Origin: Propionicimonas sp.
GTDB taxonomy: Bacteria; Actinomycetota; Actinomycetes; Propionibacteriales; Propionibacteriaceae
DNA length: 64,000 nucleotides
Direction: 5' to 3'
Assembly (NCBI RefSeq): GCF_029975155.1
Contig: NZ_JARKPQ010000096.1
Location: 29,854 to 93,853 of the forward strand
In this document: one piece after another, positions 9,094 through 19,987 of the stretch
Layout of the letters: each line of letters starts with the position of its first letter
Numbering within the stretch: position 1 is the stretch's first letter
Translations under genes and position numbers: made by a program
Notes under the pieces: generated by a model
Told to the model about the DNA's origin: nothing
Seen by the model: the letters and a program-made list of their open reading frames with translations, nothing else
The model's database searches: none

Positions 9094-11196
9094 GTGAGCC
9101 GTGCGTCCGAGTTGGTCGCGTCCCTCTCCCTCGAGCAGCAGGTCGCCCTGCTCAGCGGAGCGGACGACTGGCACACCTGCGCGGTCCCCGAGGCCGGGCT
9201 GCCAGCGGTCGAGCTGGGCGACGGCCCGCACGGGCTGCGCACCGAGACCGGCGTCGACATGGTCTGGGTGCCGTCGACCGGCTTCCCGACCGGGTCGGCG
9301 CTCGGCGCCACCTGGGACGCGGACCTGGTCGCCCGGGTCGCCGCGGCGATCGGCGAGGAGGCTCTGGCGATGGGCGTGCAGCTCGTGCTCGGTCCCGGGG
9401 TGAACATGAAGCGGACGCCGCTGTGCGGCCGCAACTTCGAGTACTTCGCCGAGGACCCGGTGCTGGCGGGCGATCTGGCGGCGGCCTACATCCGGGGCAT
9501 CCAGGGCGTCGGGGTGGGCGCCTGCCTCAAGCACTTCGCGGCCAACAACCAGGAGACCGACCGCACCCAGATCTCGGTCGAGGTGGCCGAGGGCGCGCTG
9601 CGAGCGACCTACCTGGAGGCGTTCCGCCGCGCGATCGCCGCCGCGGACCCGTGGGCGGTGATGTGCTCGTACAACCGCATCGGGGGCGTGCACGCCTCCC
9701 AGCACCGCTGGCTGCTCACCGACGTGCTGCGGGACGAGTGGGGCTACCGCGGCCTGGTCGTCTCCGACTGGGACGCGGTGCACGACCCGGTGGCGGCCGT
9801 CGCGGCGGGCCTCGACCTGGAGATGCCCGGCACCCGCGGACGCAGCGCCGCCGCGCTGGTGGCCGCGGTCGCGGCCGGCCGGCTGGACCGGGCGGCCGTC
9901 GCCCGCGCCGCGACCAGGGTGGTCGAGTTCGTCGAGCGCTGCCTGCCCGACGGGCCGGTGGCCGGCCCCGTCCGGGATGCCGGGATCGTGCCGGGGGAGC
10001 GGCTGCGGCCCGAGCAGCTGGCCGCGCTCGGTGCGGACGCCCACCACGAACTCGCCCGGGAGGCGGCGGCCGCCGTGGCGACCCTGCTGCGGAACCCGGA
10101 CGGCGTGCTGCCGCTCGACCCCGACGGCACGCAGCGGATCGGCGTGGTCGGCGGCTACGCGCGGGTGCCGCGGATCCAGGGCGGCGGCTCGTCCGGGGTC
10201 TGGCCGGTGCGGGTGGACGAGCCGCTGGCCGCGATCCGCGTGGTCGCCGGGGACCGCGTCCGCTTCGCGCAGGGCTACCCGGTGCCGCCGACCGACTTCT
10301 ACCAGGAGACCGACCCGGCGCCGGCGGCCGACCTCGTCGCGCTGCGCGCCGAGGCCGTCGCCGTGGCCAGCGAGAGCGACGTGGTGGTGGCCTTCGCCGG
10401 CCTGCCGTTGTCGGCGGAGGTGGAGGCGGCCGATCGGGACACGCTCGCGCTGCCGGCGGAGCAGGTCGAGCTGCTCCTCGCCCTCGCCGCGACGGGGACG
10501 CCGCTGGTCGTGGTGCTCGCCGCCGGCTCCGCGGTCGACCTCGCGCCGTGGCACGACGATGCCGGCGCGATCCTGCTCACCTGGCTCGGCGGGCAGGCCG
10601 TGGGCGGCGCCACCGCCGACGTGCTGTTCGGCCTCGCGGAGCCGGGGGGACGACTGGGCGAGACCTACCCGCTACGCCTCGCCGACACCCCCGGCCACGA
10701 CACCTTCCCCGGCGCGGATGGCCGGATCGAGTACGCCGAGGGGCAGCTGATCGGCTACCGCTGGTACGACGCCGCAGGCCTCGACGTCCGCTACCCGTTC
10801 GGTCATGGCCTGTCGTACACGACCTTCGCGTACTCGGACGCCTCGGCTCGGGCCGGGGACGGTGACGAGGTGGACGTGGCGGTGACCGTGACCAACACCG
10901 GCACCCGGCGAGGCAGCGAGGTGGTGCAGCTCTACGTCGAGCCGCCCACACCGGAGCCGGGGCAGCCCGTCCGCGAGTTGCGCGCCTTCGCCAAGGTCAG
11001 GCTCGCGCCCGGTGAGTCGGCGGTGGTGGAGCTGCGGCTCGGCGTCCGCGACTTCACGGTCGTGGACGTGCCCGGACGCTGCTGGCGCCAGGCCGCCGGC
11101 ACCTACCGGATCGTGCTCGGCAGCTCCTCCCGCCACCCGAGGATCGTCCTCCCGATCGCGCGCCGCGGGCGACGTCAGGCCTGGCTGGCGCGCTGA
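9094..11196 (+). CDS. glycoside hydrolase family 3 (beta-glucosidase type)
   Basis: 700-aa enzyme without a signal peptide, so probably cytoplasmic. The N-terminal TIM barrel contains GPGVNMKRTPLCGRNFEYF and KHFAANNQE, and the catalytic aspartate lies in VSDWDAVHD (about residue 225). A middle alpha/beta sandwich follows, then a C-terminal fibronectin-III-like domain (residues about 590-690). The KHFAANNQE motif is of the beta-glucosidase type, not the NagZ-type KHFPGxG, so an N-acetylhexosaminidase role is less likely. GTG at 9094 has GGGAGA upstream. The 3' end overlaps the convergent gene by 22 bp. Confidence 0.92.
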   Translation: MSRASELVASLSLEQQVALLSGADDWHTCAVPEAGLPAVELGDGPHGLRTETGVDMVWVPSTGFPTGSALGATWDADLVARVAAAIGEEALAMGVQLVLGPGVNMKRTPLCGRNFEYFAEDPVLAGDLAAAYIRGIQGVGVGACLKHFAANNQETDRTQISVEVAEGALRATYLEAFRRAIAAADPWAVMCSYNRIGGVHASQHRWLLTDVLRDEWGYRGLVVSDWDAVHDPVAAVAAGLDLEMPGTRGRSAAALVAAVAAGRLDRAAVARAATRVVEFVERCLPDGPVAGPVRDAGIVPGERLRPEQLAALGADAHHELAREAAAAVATLLRNPDGVLPLDPDGTQRIGVVGGYARVPRIQGGGSSGVWPVRVDEPLAAIRVVAGDRVRFAQGYPVPPTDFYQETDPAPAADLVALRAEAVAVASESDVVVAFAGLPLSAEVEAADRDTLALPAEQVELLLALAATGTPLVVVLAAGSAVDLAPWHDDAGAILLTWLGGQAVGGATADVLFGLAEPGGRLGETYPLRLADTPGHDTFPGADGRIEYAEGQLIGYRWYDAAGLDVRYPFGHGLSYTTFAYSDASARAGDGDEVDVAVTVTNTGTRRGSEVVQLYVEPPTPEPGQPVRELRAFAKVRLAPGESAVVELRLGVRDFTVVDVPGRCWRQAAGTYRIVLGSSSRHPRIVLPIARRGRRQAWLAR

Positions 11197-13031
11197 CCGG
11201 CGCGGACGGCGATCGCCTTCCACTGCGCGTCGGTGAAGTCGAAGCTGGAGGACGGCCCACCCAGCAGGTAGACGACCTTGGACCCGACCGTCACCACGGC
11301 GACGCGGTAGACCGCGGTGGAGGTCGCCGTCTTCTGCGTGACCAGGAAGGTCGAGCCGCTGACCTTCGCGTCCAGCTCGCCGGTGCCCTTGACCGCGGGG
11401 CCTTCCTCGATCGTGGCCGTCGGTGCCCGGTCGTGGCAGGTGCTGATGTTCTTGGTGAGCTTGTTCGCGAGCGTCGTGGCCGCGTTCGCGGCACCGAAGG
11501 TGTAGGTGACCATGTCGACGCCGAACCCCTTCGGGGCATTCGGGTCGTCGGCGAGCAGCAGCGTCCGCTGGCCGGCCGACTGGGTGCCGGAGACGCTCGC
11601 GAGGGTCAGCCCCTCGCACTGGCTGCCGGAGACGTCCAGCGTGGTGAACGGGTCGAGCGCGCCCCAGCGCCCGGATCCGGGGGTCACGCGCGGCAGGTCG
11701 CTCTCCACCAGCCAGCCGGCCGGATCCCCGGTCGGCGGCGGGGATGCCTCCACCGCGACGCTGCCCGGGCACGTCCCGAGCTCCCCGCCGCACTGCCGGC
11801 TGAGTGCCCGGCCGACGACATTCGCCAGGTCGAGGGCGGTCACCGCGGCCTGCGTCGTGGTGACGTCCACCATGCTCACCGAGCGGCCGGTGCGGCTGAT
11901 CAGCAGGGTGTGGAACTGGTCGGCCTGGTCCTGGACGACCAGGCGGACGGCCACCGCGGAGTCGGCGAGACCGGTCACCCCGTTGGCTCCGGTGATCCAG
12001 GTCGGCGTCTCCTTGCAGGTGCCCAGCTGCACCAGGCGGGCGGCGTAGGCCTGGCTCGCCTCGGCGTCGTCCACGTAGGTGTCGATGACCTGGACGACGG
12101 ACTCCGGGGCACCCTCGCCCGCGCCCGTCCTGCGGGAGTTCGTGCGCTGCGCGCCCGGCAGCCCGGCGGCGGTGGCCGGCACGCAGGTCGGCCGCACGTC
12201 GTCCGTGGTCCCGGTGGCCTCGACCCAGCTCACACCGCCGAGCGCACCGAGGTCCGCGGCGGTCACCAGCGGATCGAGCGCAGAGGTCGTGGGTGCCGTC
12301 ACGCCGCCGGTCTGGACGGTGGAGCGCAGCGTGAGCAGCCAGACCGCACCGGCGACCAGCAGGGCGACGACGAGCACCGACGCGATGACGATCAGTGCCC
12401 GGCGGGAACTCCGGGCGGGCTTGGCCGGCGGGGTCGCCGCGTCGGGTGCCGCGGTCGCCGACGCCGCCGTCTCCTCCGGAGCCACGACCGGCTGCTCCGT
12501 GGTCGGTGCCCCGACAGCGGGGGCGGTGGCCGCGGGGGGCAGCATCGCAACGGGCGGCTCCGCGGGCGCGGACGAGGGTGTGGGCGAGGTGATCGGACGG
12601 AAGGCCGACGGCGCGAACGGGGTCGGCGAGCTGCCCGCCGGCGGGGCCGACGGCATCGGCGTGGGCGGCAGGACCGGCTCGATCGCGGGCAGCGGTGAGA
12701 TGGGGCTGACCGCGGACCGCCGGGGTGCGGCGGAGGTGAACTCGCTCGGCTCGGCGCTGGCGGAGAACCGCCGGCCGGCGGACGCGGGCAGCGAGGACTC
12801 CGGCTTCGGCAGGACGGGCGCGGGCGGCGGCACCGGAGTGGTGGCCGGGACCTCGAGCGGATCCACCGGGCTGACCGGGCTCGCCGGGCTGGGGGCGAGT
12901 CGTCGCGGGGTGCCGGAACCGGTGTCGCCGTCATCGGCCCGCGCGAATCGCCCGCCGGCCCGGGCGGGATCGTCCGCGAGCGGCTCGAGCGCCCTGCGCG
13001 GCGTGGGCGAACCGTCTTGTGACACCTGCAT
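11175..13031 (-). CDS. proline-rich single-pass membrane protein with two PknH-sensor-like extracellular domains
   Basis: 618 aa of unknown function. Residues 1-210 are cytoplasmic, rich in Pro, Ala and Ser; one membrane helix (ALIVIASVLVVALLVAGAVW) sits near residue 220; the rest is extracellular. The outer part appears to be two tandem copies of one fold. Each copy opens with a D-L or D-P segment, has a long helix ending in Cys (ASQAYAARLVQLGTCKE and ATTLANKLTKNISTCHDR) and then a strand-rich half. This resembles the lone sensor domain of mycobacterial PknH/LprI-like proteins, but no kinase domain is present. AAGGGA precedes the ATG. Confidence 0.6.
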   Translation of the reverse strand: MQVSQDGSPTPRRALEPLADDPARAGGRFARADDGDTGSGTPRRLAPSPASPVSPVDPLEVPATTPVPPPAPVLPKPESSLPASAGRRFSASAEPSEFTSAAPRRSAVSPISPLPAIEPVLPPTPMPSAPPAGSSPTPFAPSAFRPITSPTPSSAPAEPPVAMLPPAATAPAVGAPTTEQPVVAPEETAASATAAPDAATPPAKPARSSRRALIVIASVLVVALLVAGAVWLLTLRSTVQTGGVTAPTTSALDPLVTAADLGALGGVSWVEATGTTDDVRPTCVPATAAGLPGAQRTNSRRTGAGEGAPESVVQVIDTYVDDAEASQAYAARLVQLGTCKETPTWITGANGVTGLADSAVAVRLVVQDQADQFHTLLISRTGRSVSMVDVTTTQAAVTALDLANVVGRALSRQCGGELGTCPGSVAVEASPPPTGDPAGWLVESDLPRVTPGSGRWGALDPFTTLDVSGSQCEGLTLASVSGTQSAGQRTLLLADDPNAPKGFGVDMVTYTFGAANAATTLANKLTKNISTCHDRAPTATIEEGPAVKGTGELDAKVSGSTFLVTQKTATSTAVYRVAVVTVGSKVVYLLGGPSSSFDFTDAQWKAIAVRAGQRASQA

Positions 13032-13129
13032 TTCCCTTGCCGGTCGACGCTGCTTGACCGGGCCAGTCTAGCGATGGCGGGCGTGTCCCCACGACCGGAG
13101 GCCGCGGCCTGGGTGAGCATGGACGCACC

Positions 13130-14365
13130 ATGCCTCTGTCCAGATCCAGGGACCCGGAGCGGCTCAGGTTCACCACGTCCACTGCCCGCACACTCCGGCT
13201 GCCCACCGCGCCGGAAGGCCCGCCGCTGCTGCCGTGGCCGCTGGCCGCGCTCGGCGGCGGAGCGGTCGCCGGGGTCGCGGGGGCGCTGCTCGTCGCCGGC
13301 GTGATGCTGGTCGCCTGGTTCAGCGCGATCGCCATCCCGCTCGCCACGATGCTCGACTTCGCCGCGCAGGTGTGGCTGCTCGCCCACGGCGGCGCGGTGG
13401 CGATCGGCGCCGACCGGCTCACCCTCGTGCCGCTCGGGCTCACCGTCGGCGCCGCCGCCCTCTGTTCCTCCGCCGGCCGGTTCGCGTACCGGCAGGGCCG
13501 CCAGGCGCGCACCGGCGACCTGTCCGACGCCGCGCGCCGGACGCTGCTGCTCGGCTCGATCGGTCAGGTCGCGGCCGGGTACACGGTCTTCGCGGCCGTG
13601 CTGGCCGGAGTGGTCGCCGGCCCGGGCGCGATGTGGCGGCCGGCGCTCGGAGCGCTCGCGGTGAGCCTCGTGGGCAGCGCCGTCGGTGCGTGCCGTGCCG
13701 CAGGACTCCGGCCATCCCTGCCCGACTGGCTGCGCCGTGGGCTCCGGGGAGCCGTGGCGGGCGGGTTGGGCCTCGTCGTGGTCGCGGGGGTGGTGCTCGG
13801 CACCGCCGTCGTGCTGGGCGAACCGCGGGTGGCGGCGCTGGAGGAGTCGCTGGGCCTCGACGCCGGTGGTGTCGTGGTCTGGTCGGTGGCGGTGCTGGCC
13901 TACCTGCCGAACCTGCTCGCCTGGGCGCTGGCCTGGGTGCTGGGCGCGGGCTTCACCGTCGGGACCGGCTCGGTGGTCTCCCTGTCCGGGACGCAGCTGG
14001 GCATGCTGCCCGCGCTCCCCGTGCTCGGCGCGCTGCCGCCGGTCGGGGCAGCCGATCCGTGGCTGCTCGGCTGGCTCGCCGCGGGGGTGGCGGTGGGCGC
14101 CCTCGCCGGATTCGTCGCCGTGCGCGGCGGGCGGACCGGGCCGCTCGGCGCGCTGGCCGCAGGCGCGGCCGCCGGTCTGCTGGTGGGACTCGCGCACCTC
14201 GCGTGGGCGGCGATGAGCCGCGGCGGGTTGGGCAGTCTGCGGCTGGTCGGCCTCGGCCCACGGCTGCTCGAGACGCTGGCGGTCTCGATGCCGTTGCTGC
14301 TGCTCAGTAGCGTGCTCGGCGGCCTGGTCACCTGGTTCGTCCGCCGCCGGCGCCCCGCGTCCTGA
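13130..14365 (+). CDS. DUF6350/PerM-type polytopic membrane protein
   Basis: 411-aa integral membrane protein with about ten hydrophobic segments and a short basic N-terminus. Its position directly upstream of purN-purH and its composition match DUF6350, the family that includes mycobacterial PerM, implicated in cell division and persistence. Family assignment rests on context and topology rather than a diagnostic motif. It is divergent from the two-domain surface protein. No strong Shine-Dalgarno sequence is visible before the ATG. Confidence 0.7.
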   Translation: MPLSRSRDPERLRFTTSTARTLRLPTAPEGPPLLPWPLAALGGGAVAGVAGALLVAGVMLVAWFSAIAIPLATMLDFAAQVWLLAHGGAVAIGADRLTLVPLGLTVGAAALCSSAGRFAYRQGRQARTGDLSDAARRTLLLGSIGQVAAGYTVFAAVLAGVVAGPGAMWRPALGALAVSLVGSAVGACRAAGLRPSLPDWLRRGLRGAVAGGLGLVVVAGVVLGTAVVLGEPRVAALEESLGLDAGGVVVWSVAVLAYLPNLLAWALAWVLGAGFTVGTGSVVSLSGTQLGMLPALPVLGALPPVGAADPWLLGWLAAGVAVGALAGFVAVRGGRTGPLGALAAGAAAGLLVGLAHLAWAAMSRGGLGSLRLVGLGPRLLETLAVSMPLLLLSSVLGGLVTWFVRRRRPAS

Positions 14366-14381
14366 GCGCCGGGGGGTTCGG

Positions 14382-14387
14382 TAGGGT
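14382..14387 (+). promoter_or_regulatory. -10 box for leaderless purN
   Basis: TAGGGT ends 7 nt before the purN ATG, so transcription would begin at or next to the start codon. No clear -35 or Shine-Dalgarno sequence is seen. Confidence 0.55.
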
Positions 14388-14394
14388 CTGGGCC

Positions 14395-14966
14395 ATGCCC
14401 TTGCGCCTGGTCGTCCTGGTCTCGGGCTCCGGCACCCTGCTGCAGGCCCTGCTGGACGCGAGCGCGTCCGGTGAACTGGACGCCGCCGTCGTCGCGGTGG
14501 GCGCCGACCGTCCGGACGCCTACGGCCTCGAACGCGCTCGCGCGGCGGGCGTCCCCACCTTCGTCCACCCGCTGGCCGCCGGCGCCGACCGCGCCGCCTG
14601 GGACGCGGAGCTCACCGACCTCGTCGCCGCCCACGACCCTGACCTGGTGGTCAGCGCGGGCTTCATGAAGCTGGTCGGGGCGGCGTTCCTCGCGCGGTTC
14701 GGCGGCCGGATGATCAACACCCATCCCGCGCTGCTGCCGTCCTTCCCGGGCATGCGCGCCGTCCGCGACGCCCTCTCGCACGGCGTGAAGGTGACCGGGA
14801 GCACGGTGTTCCTCGTCGACGCCGGCGTGGACTCCGGCGAGATCATCGCCCAGGAGCCGGTGCGCGTGCTGCCCGGCGACGACGAGCCCACCCTGCACGA
14901 GCGCATCAAGATCGTCGAGCGGCGACTGCTGGTCGACACCGTCAACCGACTCAGCCGAGGGGACAG

Positions 14967-14970
<4 letters not shown>
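14395..14970 (+). CDS. purN: phosphoribosylglycinamide formyltransferase
   Basis: 191-aa enzyme that transfers a formyl group from 10-formyl-tetrahydrofolate to GAR in purine synthesis. The N-terminal [15 protein letters not shown] binds the phosphoribosyl group; [14 protein letters not shown] holds the catalytic Asn and His, and [12 protein letters not shown] the catalytic Asp. The stop overlaps the purH start by 4 bp. The ATG is preceded only by a -10-like hexamer, which fixes the start and suggests a leaderless message. Confidence 0.96.
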
Positions 14971-16526
<1,556 letters not shown>

Positions 16527-16533
16527 GGACCCG

Positions 16534-17385
16534 ATGACTGCGCAGATCCTGGACGGCAGGGCCGTCGCCGCCGCGATCAAGGGCGAACTCGCCGTCCGTG
16601 TGAAGGCGCTGGCCGCGCGGGGCGTCCGGCCCGGACTGGGGACGGTGCTGGTCGGGGACGACCCGGGCAGCCGCAGCTACGTGAACATGAAGCACCGCGA
16701 CTGCGCCGAGGTCGGGATCACGTCGCTGCGCGTGGACCTGCCGGCGGACGCTCCTGCGGAGCAGGTGGCGGAGGCGATCACCGCGCTGAACGAGGACCCG
16801 GCCTGCACGGGCTACATCGTGCAGCTGCCGCTGCCGCGACACCTGGACGAGAACGCGATGCTGACGCTGATCGACCCGGACAAGGACGCGGACGGGCTGC
16901 ACCCGGTCAACCTCGGCCGACTGGTGCTGAACGAGCCGGGCCCGCTGCCGTGCACGCCGCGGGGGATCGTGGAGCTGCTGCGGCGCCACGGGGTGCCGCT
17001 GGCCGGGGCGGAGGTGTGCATCGTCGGCCGAGGCATCACCGTCGGGCGTCCGCTCGGCCTGATCCTCACGCGGCGCAGCGAGAACTGCACGGTGACCCTG
17101 TGCCACACGGGAACGCGGGACCTGGCGGCGCACACCCGGGCGGCGGACATCGTGGTGGCCGCGGCCGGGGTGCCGCACCTGATTACGGCCGACATGATCC
17201 GTCCGGGCGCGGTGGTGCTCGACGTGGGGGTCAGCCGGGTGGACGGGAAGCTGGCCGGTGACGTCGCCCCCGATGTGGCGGGAAAGGCGGCCTGGGTGGC
17301 GCCCAATCCCGGTGGCGTCGGACCGATGACGCGCGCGATGCTGCTGACGAACGTCGTCGACCGCGCGGAGGCGCTGGTGTCATGA
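16534..17385 (+). CDS. folD: methylenetetrahydrofolate dehydrogenase/methenyltetrahydrofolate cyclohydrolase
   Basis: 283-aa bifunctional enzyme that produces 10-formyl-THF, the formyl donor for PurN and PurH encoded just upstream. The active-site Tyr and Lys are in [10 protein letters not shown] (residues about 49-58). The NADP-binding Rossmann motif is [12 protein letters not shown], and [14 protein letters not shown] closes the domain. The spacing behind purH and the 4-bp overlap with the next gene indicate one operon. Confidence 0.97.
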   Translation: MTAQILDGRAVAAAIKGELAVRVKALAARGVRPGLGTVLVGDDPGSRSYVNMKHRDCAEVGITSLRVDLPADAPAEQVAEAITALNEDPACTGYIVQLPLPRHLDENAMLTLIDPDKDADGLHPVNLGRLVLNEPGPLPCTPRGIVELLRRHGVPLAGAEVCIVGRGITVGRPLGLILTRRSENCTVTLCHTGTRDLAAHTRAADIVVAAAGVPHLITADMIRPGAVVLDVGVSRVDGKLAGDVAPDVAGKAAWVAPNPGGVGPMTRAMLLTNVVDRAEALVS

Positions 17386-17720
17386 GCACCCCGCCCACCG
17401 CACCCACGCCGCCTGCGTCGCCCAGCCCGGCCGAGGAACGGCCTCCGAAGAGCTTCGTGCAGCAGGTGCTCGGCCAGTGGCCGCTGGCTTCGGTGCTGAT
17501 CGGTGTCGCCCTCGGACTCGGCGTCGTCGCGCTGAGCCACTGGCGCGCCGGCAGCACGCTGATCGGCCTGTCGATCACCGTCGGCGGCCTGCTGCGCCTG
17601 ATGCCCCAACAACGGGTGGGCCTGCTCGCCGTCCGCAACCGGACCCTCGACTCGATCGTGCTGCTCGGCGTCGGCATCGGCATCGTCGTCCTGGCCTGGT
17701 GGATCCCGCCCAGCCGCTGA
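17382..17720 (+). CDS. DUF3017-family small membrane protein
   Basis: 112 aa with a Pro/Ala-rich cytoplasmic N-terminus and three hydrophobic segments in residues about 30-110. Position directly behind folD with an ATGA overlap is the usual actinobacterial setting of DUF3017. Function is unknown. Confidence 0.75.
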   Translation: MSTPPTAPTPPASPSPAEERPPKSFVQQVLGQWPLASVLIGVALGLGVVALSHWRAGSTLIGLSITVGGLLRLMPQQRVGLLAVRNRTLDSIVLLGVGIGIVVLAWWIPPSR

Positions 17721-17742
17721 TCCACGCTCGCGGAGCGGACGG

Positions 17743-17770
17743 TCCCTGAGGAGCGGGCATCACGAAGGGC
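17743..17770. repeat. CCCTGAGGAGCG...CACGAAGGGC interspersed element
   Basis: The sequence CCCTGAGGAGCG, a short spacer and TCACGAAGGGC recurs, in reverse orientation and with 10 extra internal bases, inside the coding region at 26857-26898. It lies 3' of the folD operon. Confidence 0.55.
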
Positions 17771-17781
17771 TCGGGACGGAC

Positions 17782-17834
17782 GATCCCGGGATGACGCACC
17801 CCACCTGTCATCCCGGCGAACGCCGGGATCCCTG
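17782..17834. repeat. REP/BIME-like palindromes (GTCATCCCGG family)
   Basis: A half element ending CCGGGATGAC (17782-17794) is followed by GTCATCCCGGCG/CGCCGGGATCC (17807-17834). The same consensus occurs at 41209, 41359, 52254 and 59141. Confidence 0.75.
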
Positions 17835-17862
17835 TACCGGCGTCGGGACGCGTCCACACCAC

Positions 17863-17915
17863 CAACCGCTGGTCGAGACCCTCACCGCGCCTCGACCGGT
17901 TCGACGACCGCTGAC
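17863..17915. repeat. degenerate TCGAC/TCGAG-type intergenic repeat
   Basis: ACCGCTGGTCGAGACC and CTCGACCGGTTCGACGACC match the CCGCTGGTCGAG...TCGACCAGCGG repeats at 25551-25830 and 52340-52441. It lies just 3' of the minus-strand peptidase gene. Confidence 0.5.
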
Positions 17916-17920
17916 CGCGG

Positions 17921-18871
17921 TCACTTCACCTTCGACGCGGAGACCTTCCAGGTGTTGCAGGCGCCGATGGTGGTGGCGGCGAGGCCTCGGCGGCCCCAGT
18001 AGCGCTCGGCCTTGACGGAGCCGTGGCCGGTGGCGTCGTTGGTGTAGGAGAACTGGAACTCGGCGTCCGCGCGGTCGCGGCTGCCGAACCCGATCCCCGA
18101 GTGGACGAGCTGGTAGTGGGCCATGCAGTGCGCCTGGAGCTCGATCCGCCGGCCGGTGACGCTCGACTTCTCGTCCAGCACCCAGCTGGAGGAGAAGATG
18201 CCGGCCAGCTCCTGCACGTGGTGCGCGTACTCGTGCATCACGAACTGCGCCACCGCGAGCCGGTAGTAGCGGCCCTGCGCATAGGCGGCGGTCGAGAAGT
18301 ACAGCGTGCGGTTGGTGCTGCAGTAGGCGGCGGGGAAGGTCGTGCCGAGGCGTCCGCACGGCGATTTCGTGACCGAGGTGTAGAAGGTGACCTTCGGAGC
18401 CGCGAACGTCACCGGGCTCTTCGCCAGTGCCTTCTTCCACGCCGCGTTCTCGCATTTCACCAGCGCCTTCACCTGCTTGCGGAAGCTGGACCGGCTGGTC
18501 GGCGGACGCTGGTCGGGGCAGTCCGCGGGCACCTTGAGCGCGTAGAGCGGGTTCGCCTTCAGCAGCACCTTCGGGTCCGTCGGCATGGTCTCGGACGGGC
18601 GGGCGGACGGCGTGGCGGTGCCGGTCGGCCTGCTCGTCGGTCTGGCCGACGCCGGTCCCGGGTCGGTGATCGCCGCACCGCGACCGAGAACCGGCGCCCC
18701 GACGACCGCGAGGGTGGCGACCATCGCGAACGCCACGAGCGTGACGCCGGCCGTCCAGGCCAGCACCGCCGCCCAGCGCGGTCGCTCCGGGGCGACCGCC
18801 ACGGCGTGCCTCGGGACGTGCGGAGGGCCCGCGCGGTCCCCGTCCATCCACGGCGGCAGATCGGCGGTCAA
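17921..18871 (-). CDS. membrane-anchored neutral zinc metallopeptidase (YpfJ-like)
   Basis: 316-aa protein with one N-terminal membrane helix (residues about 45-65), a Ser/Thr/Pro-rich linker and an extracellular peptidase domain. The zinc site HExxH is visible as FVMHEYAHHVQE and a downstream glutamate lies in RRIELQAHC; paired cysteines (CPDQ, CENA, CGRL, CSTN) suggest disulfides. The start is taken as TTG at 18871: a GGGAGGTG Shine-Dalgarno precedes it and the TTG overlaps the TGA of the upstream gene (TTGA). An ATG 8 codons further in is the alternative. Substrate unknown. Confidence 0.8.
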   Translation of the reverse strand: MTADLPPWMDGDRAGPPHVPRHAVAVAPERPRWAAVLAWTAGVTLVAFAMVATLAVVGAPVLGRGAAITDPGPASARPTSRPTGTATPSARPSETMPTDPKVLLKANPLYALKVPADCPDQRPPTSRSSFRKQVKALVKCENAAWKKALAKSPVTFAAPKVTFYTSVTKSPCGRLGTTFPAAYCSTNRTLYFSTAAYAQGRYYRLAVAQFVMHEYAHHVQELAGIFSSSWVLDEKSSVTGRRIELQAHCMAHYQLVHSGIGFGSRDRADAEFQFSYTNDATGHGSVKAERYWGRRGLAATTIGACNTWKVSASKVK

Positions 18872-19986
18872 CGGACACCTCCCAGGTCGGCCCCCAGCGT
18901 AGATGCCGGGACGGACGTCTCGAAGACCGCCCGCAGCCGCTCCACCGCCGCGGTGACGTCCTGGCGGGCGGCGCGCGGCAGTCCGGGGTCGAGGTCCAGC
19001 TCGATCCGGCCACCGTCCGAACGCCTGCGCTTCCAGCCGCCCACGTCCCGCAGCCCGTGCAGCACCACGCCACCGCTGCTCTCCGCGAACCGTCTCGGAT
19101 GGCTCGACAGCAGATTGCCTCCGCTCGCCGGCCACGGCACTCCCCGGTAGCTCAGGAACGCCTCGTCGAACACCGACAGCAGCCAGGCCGGCTGCGGCCT
19201 CGTCGCCGGCAACGCCGCGTCCGGGACGTGCCACAGCTCCTCGCCATCCACCACGACCCGCGCCACCCGGTCACCGAGCCGGTCCAGCGCCGTCCGCGCC
19301 TCGCCCCGCGTGACCCTGGCCCACCGCGTGAGGTCCCCGACAGCCACGGGCCCGTGCCCCGCGACGAACCGGCCGACGAGTTCCGTCAGCGCGGTGTCCC
19401 GGCTGAGCGGGTCGGACGCGGGCAGCACCTCGGCCACCAGCGCGTAGCGATGCTCGACACCCTCGACCGGGGCCGAGCAGACCAGCGCCCGCAGCTCTCC
19501 CACCAGCAGGACATGCCCCACCTGCTGGCCGAACAGCGGATCGGGGCGATCCAGGACGCCCGCCCCGGCGAGCGCGTCCCCGACCTCGGTGCGGGTCGCG
19601 AACCTGCGCCCGGTCAGGCGAGAGACCAGCACGTCGAGCGCGGAATCCAGCCGTGGCCCGGTCAGCCCCAGCTGGCGGTGCCGCGCGGCCATGCCCGACT
19701 CGACCTTCGCCGAGGTGAGCGCCAGCAGCCACCGCAGGTCACCGGCCGCGACGTAGTGCCAGGTCGGCCTCAGCACATGGGTGCGGACGAGCTCCCCGCG
19801 CGCGACCGCCCCGTCCACATCGGCGACCCGGCCCGCGCACCGCAGCGCGATCATCGCCCGCGCGAGCGGCGCGTCCTGGGCCTGGACGCAGAGCAGTTCG
19901 CCGACCACCTGGACGGGTCCGGACGCCGCAGGCCCGTTGAGGCGCTGGTTCGCGAGCCGGGCGGCCAGGACGGCGTCGCGGTCCAC
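18868..19986 (-). CDS. winged-helix DNA-binding domain protein (HTH_42/PF06224 type)
   Basis: 372 aa, starting with GTG. The N-terminal MDRDAVLAARLANQRL, VQAQDAPLARAMIALR and THVLRPTWHYVAAGDLRWLL are typical of this family, whose better-known relatives YcaQ and AlkX act on DNA interstrand crosslinks. Catalytic equivalence to YcaQ is not assured. It is embedded in a minus-strand series running from marR to the zinc peptidase, with 1-10 nt gaps or overlaps. Confidence 0.75.
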   Translation of the reverse strand: MDRDAVLAARLANQRLNGPAASGPVQVVGELLCVQAQDAPLARAMIALRCAGRVADVDGAVARGELVRTHVLRPTWHYVAAGDLRWLLALTSAKVESGMAARHRQLGLTGPRLDSALDVLVSRLTGRRFATRTEVGDALAGAGVLDRPDPLFGQQVGHVLLVGELRALVCSAPVEGVEHRYALVAEVLPASDPLSRDTALTELVGRFVAGHGPVAVGDLTRWARVTRGEARTALDRLGDRVARVVVDGEELWHVPDAALPATRPQPAWLLSVFDEAFLSYRGVPWPASGGNLLSSHPRRFAESSGGVVLHGLRDVGGWKRRRSDGGRIELDLDPGLPRAARQDVTAAVERLRAVFETSVPASTLGADLGGVR

Positions 19987-19987
19987 G

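Noticed and set aside
9094..11196. NagZ-type N-acetylglucosaminidase
   Set aside because: The KHFAANNQE motif and C-terminal fibronectin-III-like domain are of the beta-glucosidase type; NagZ has KHFPGxG and a shorter chain.
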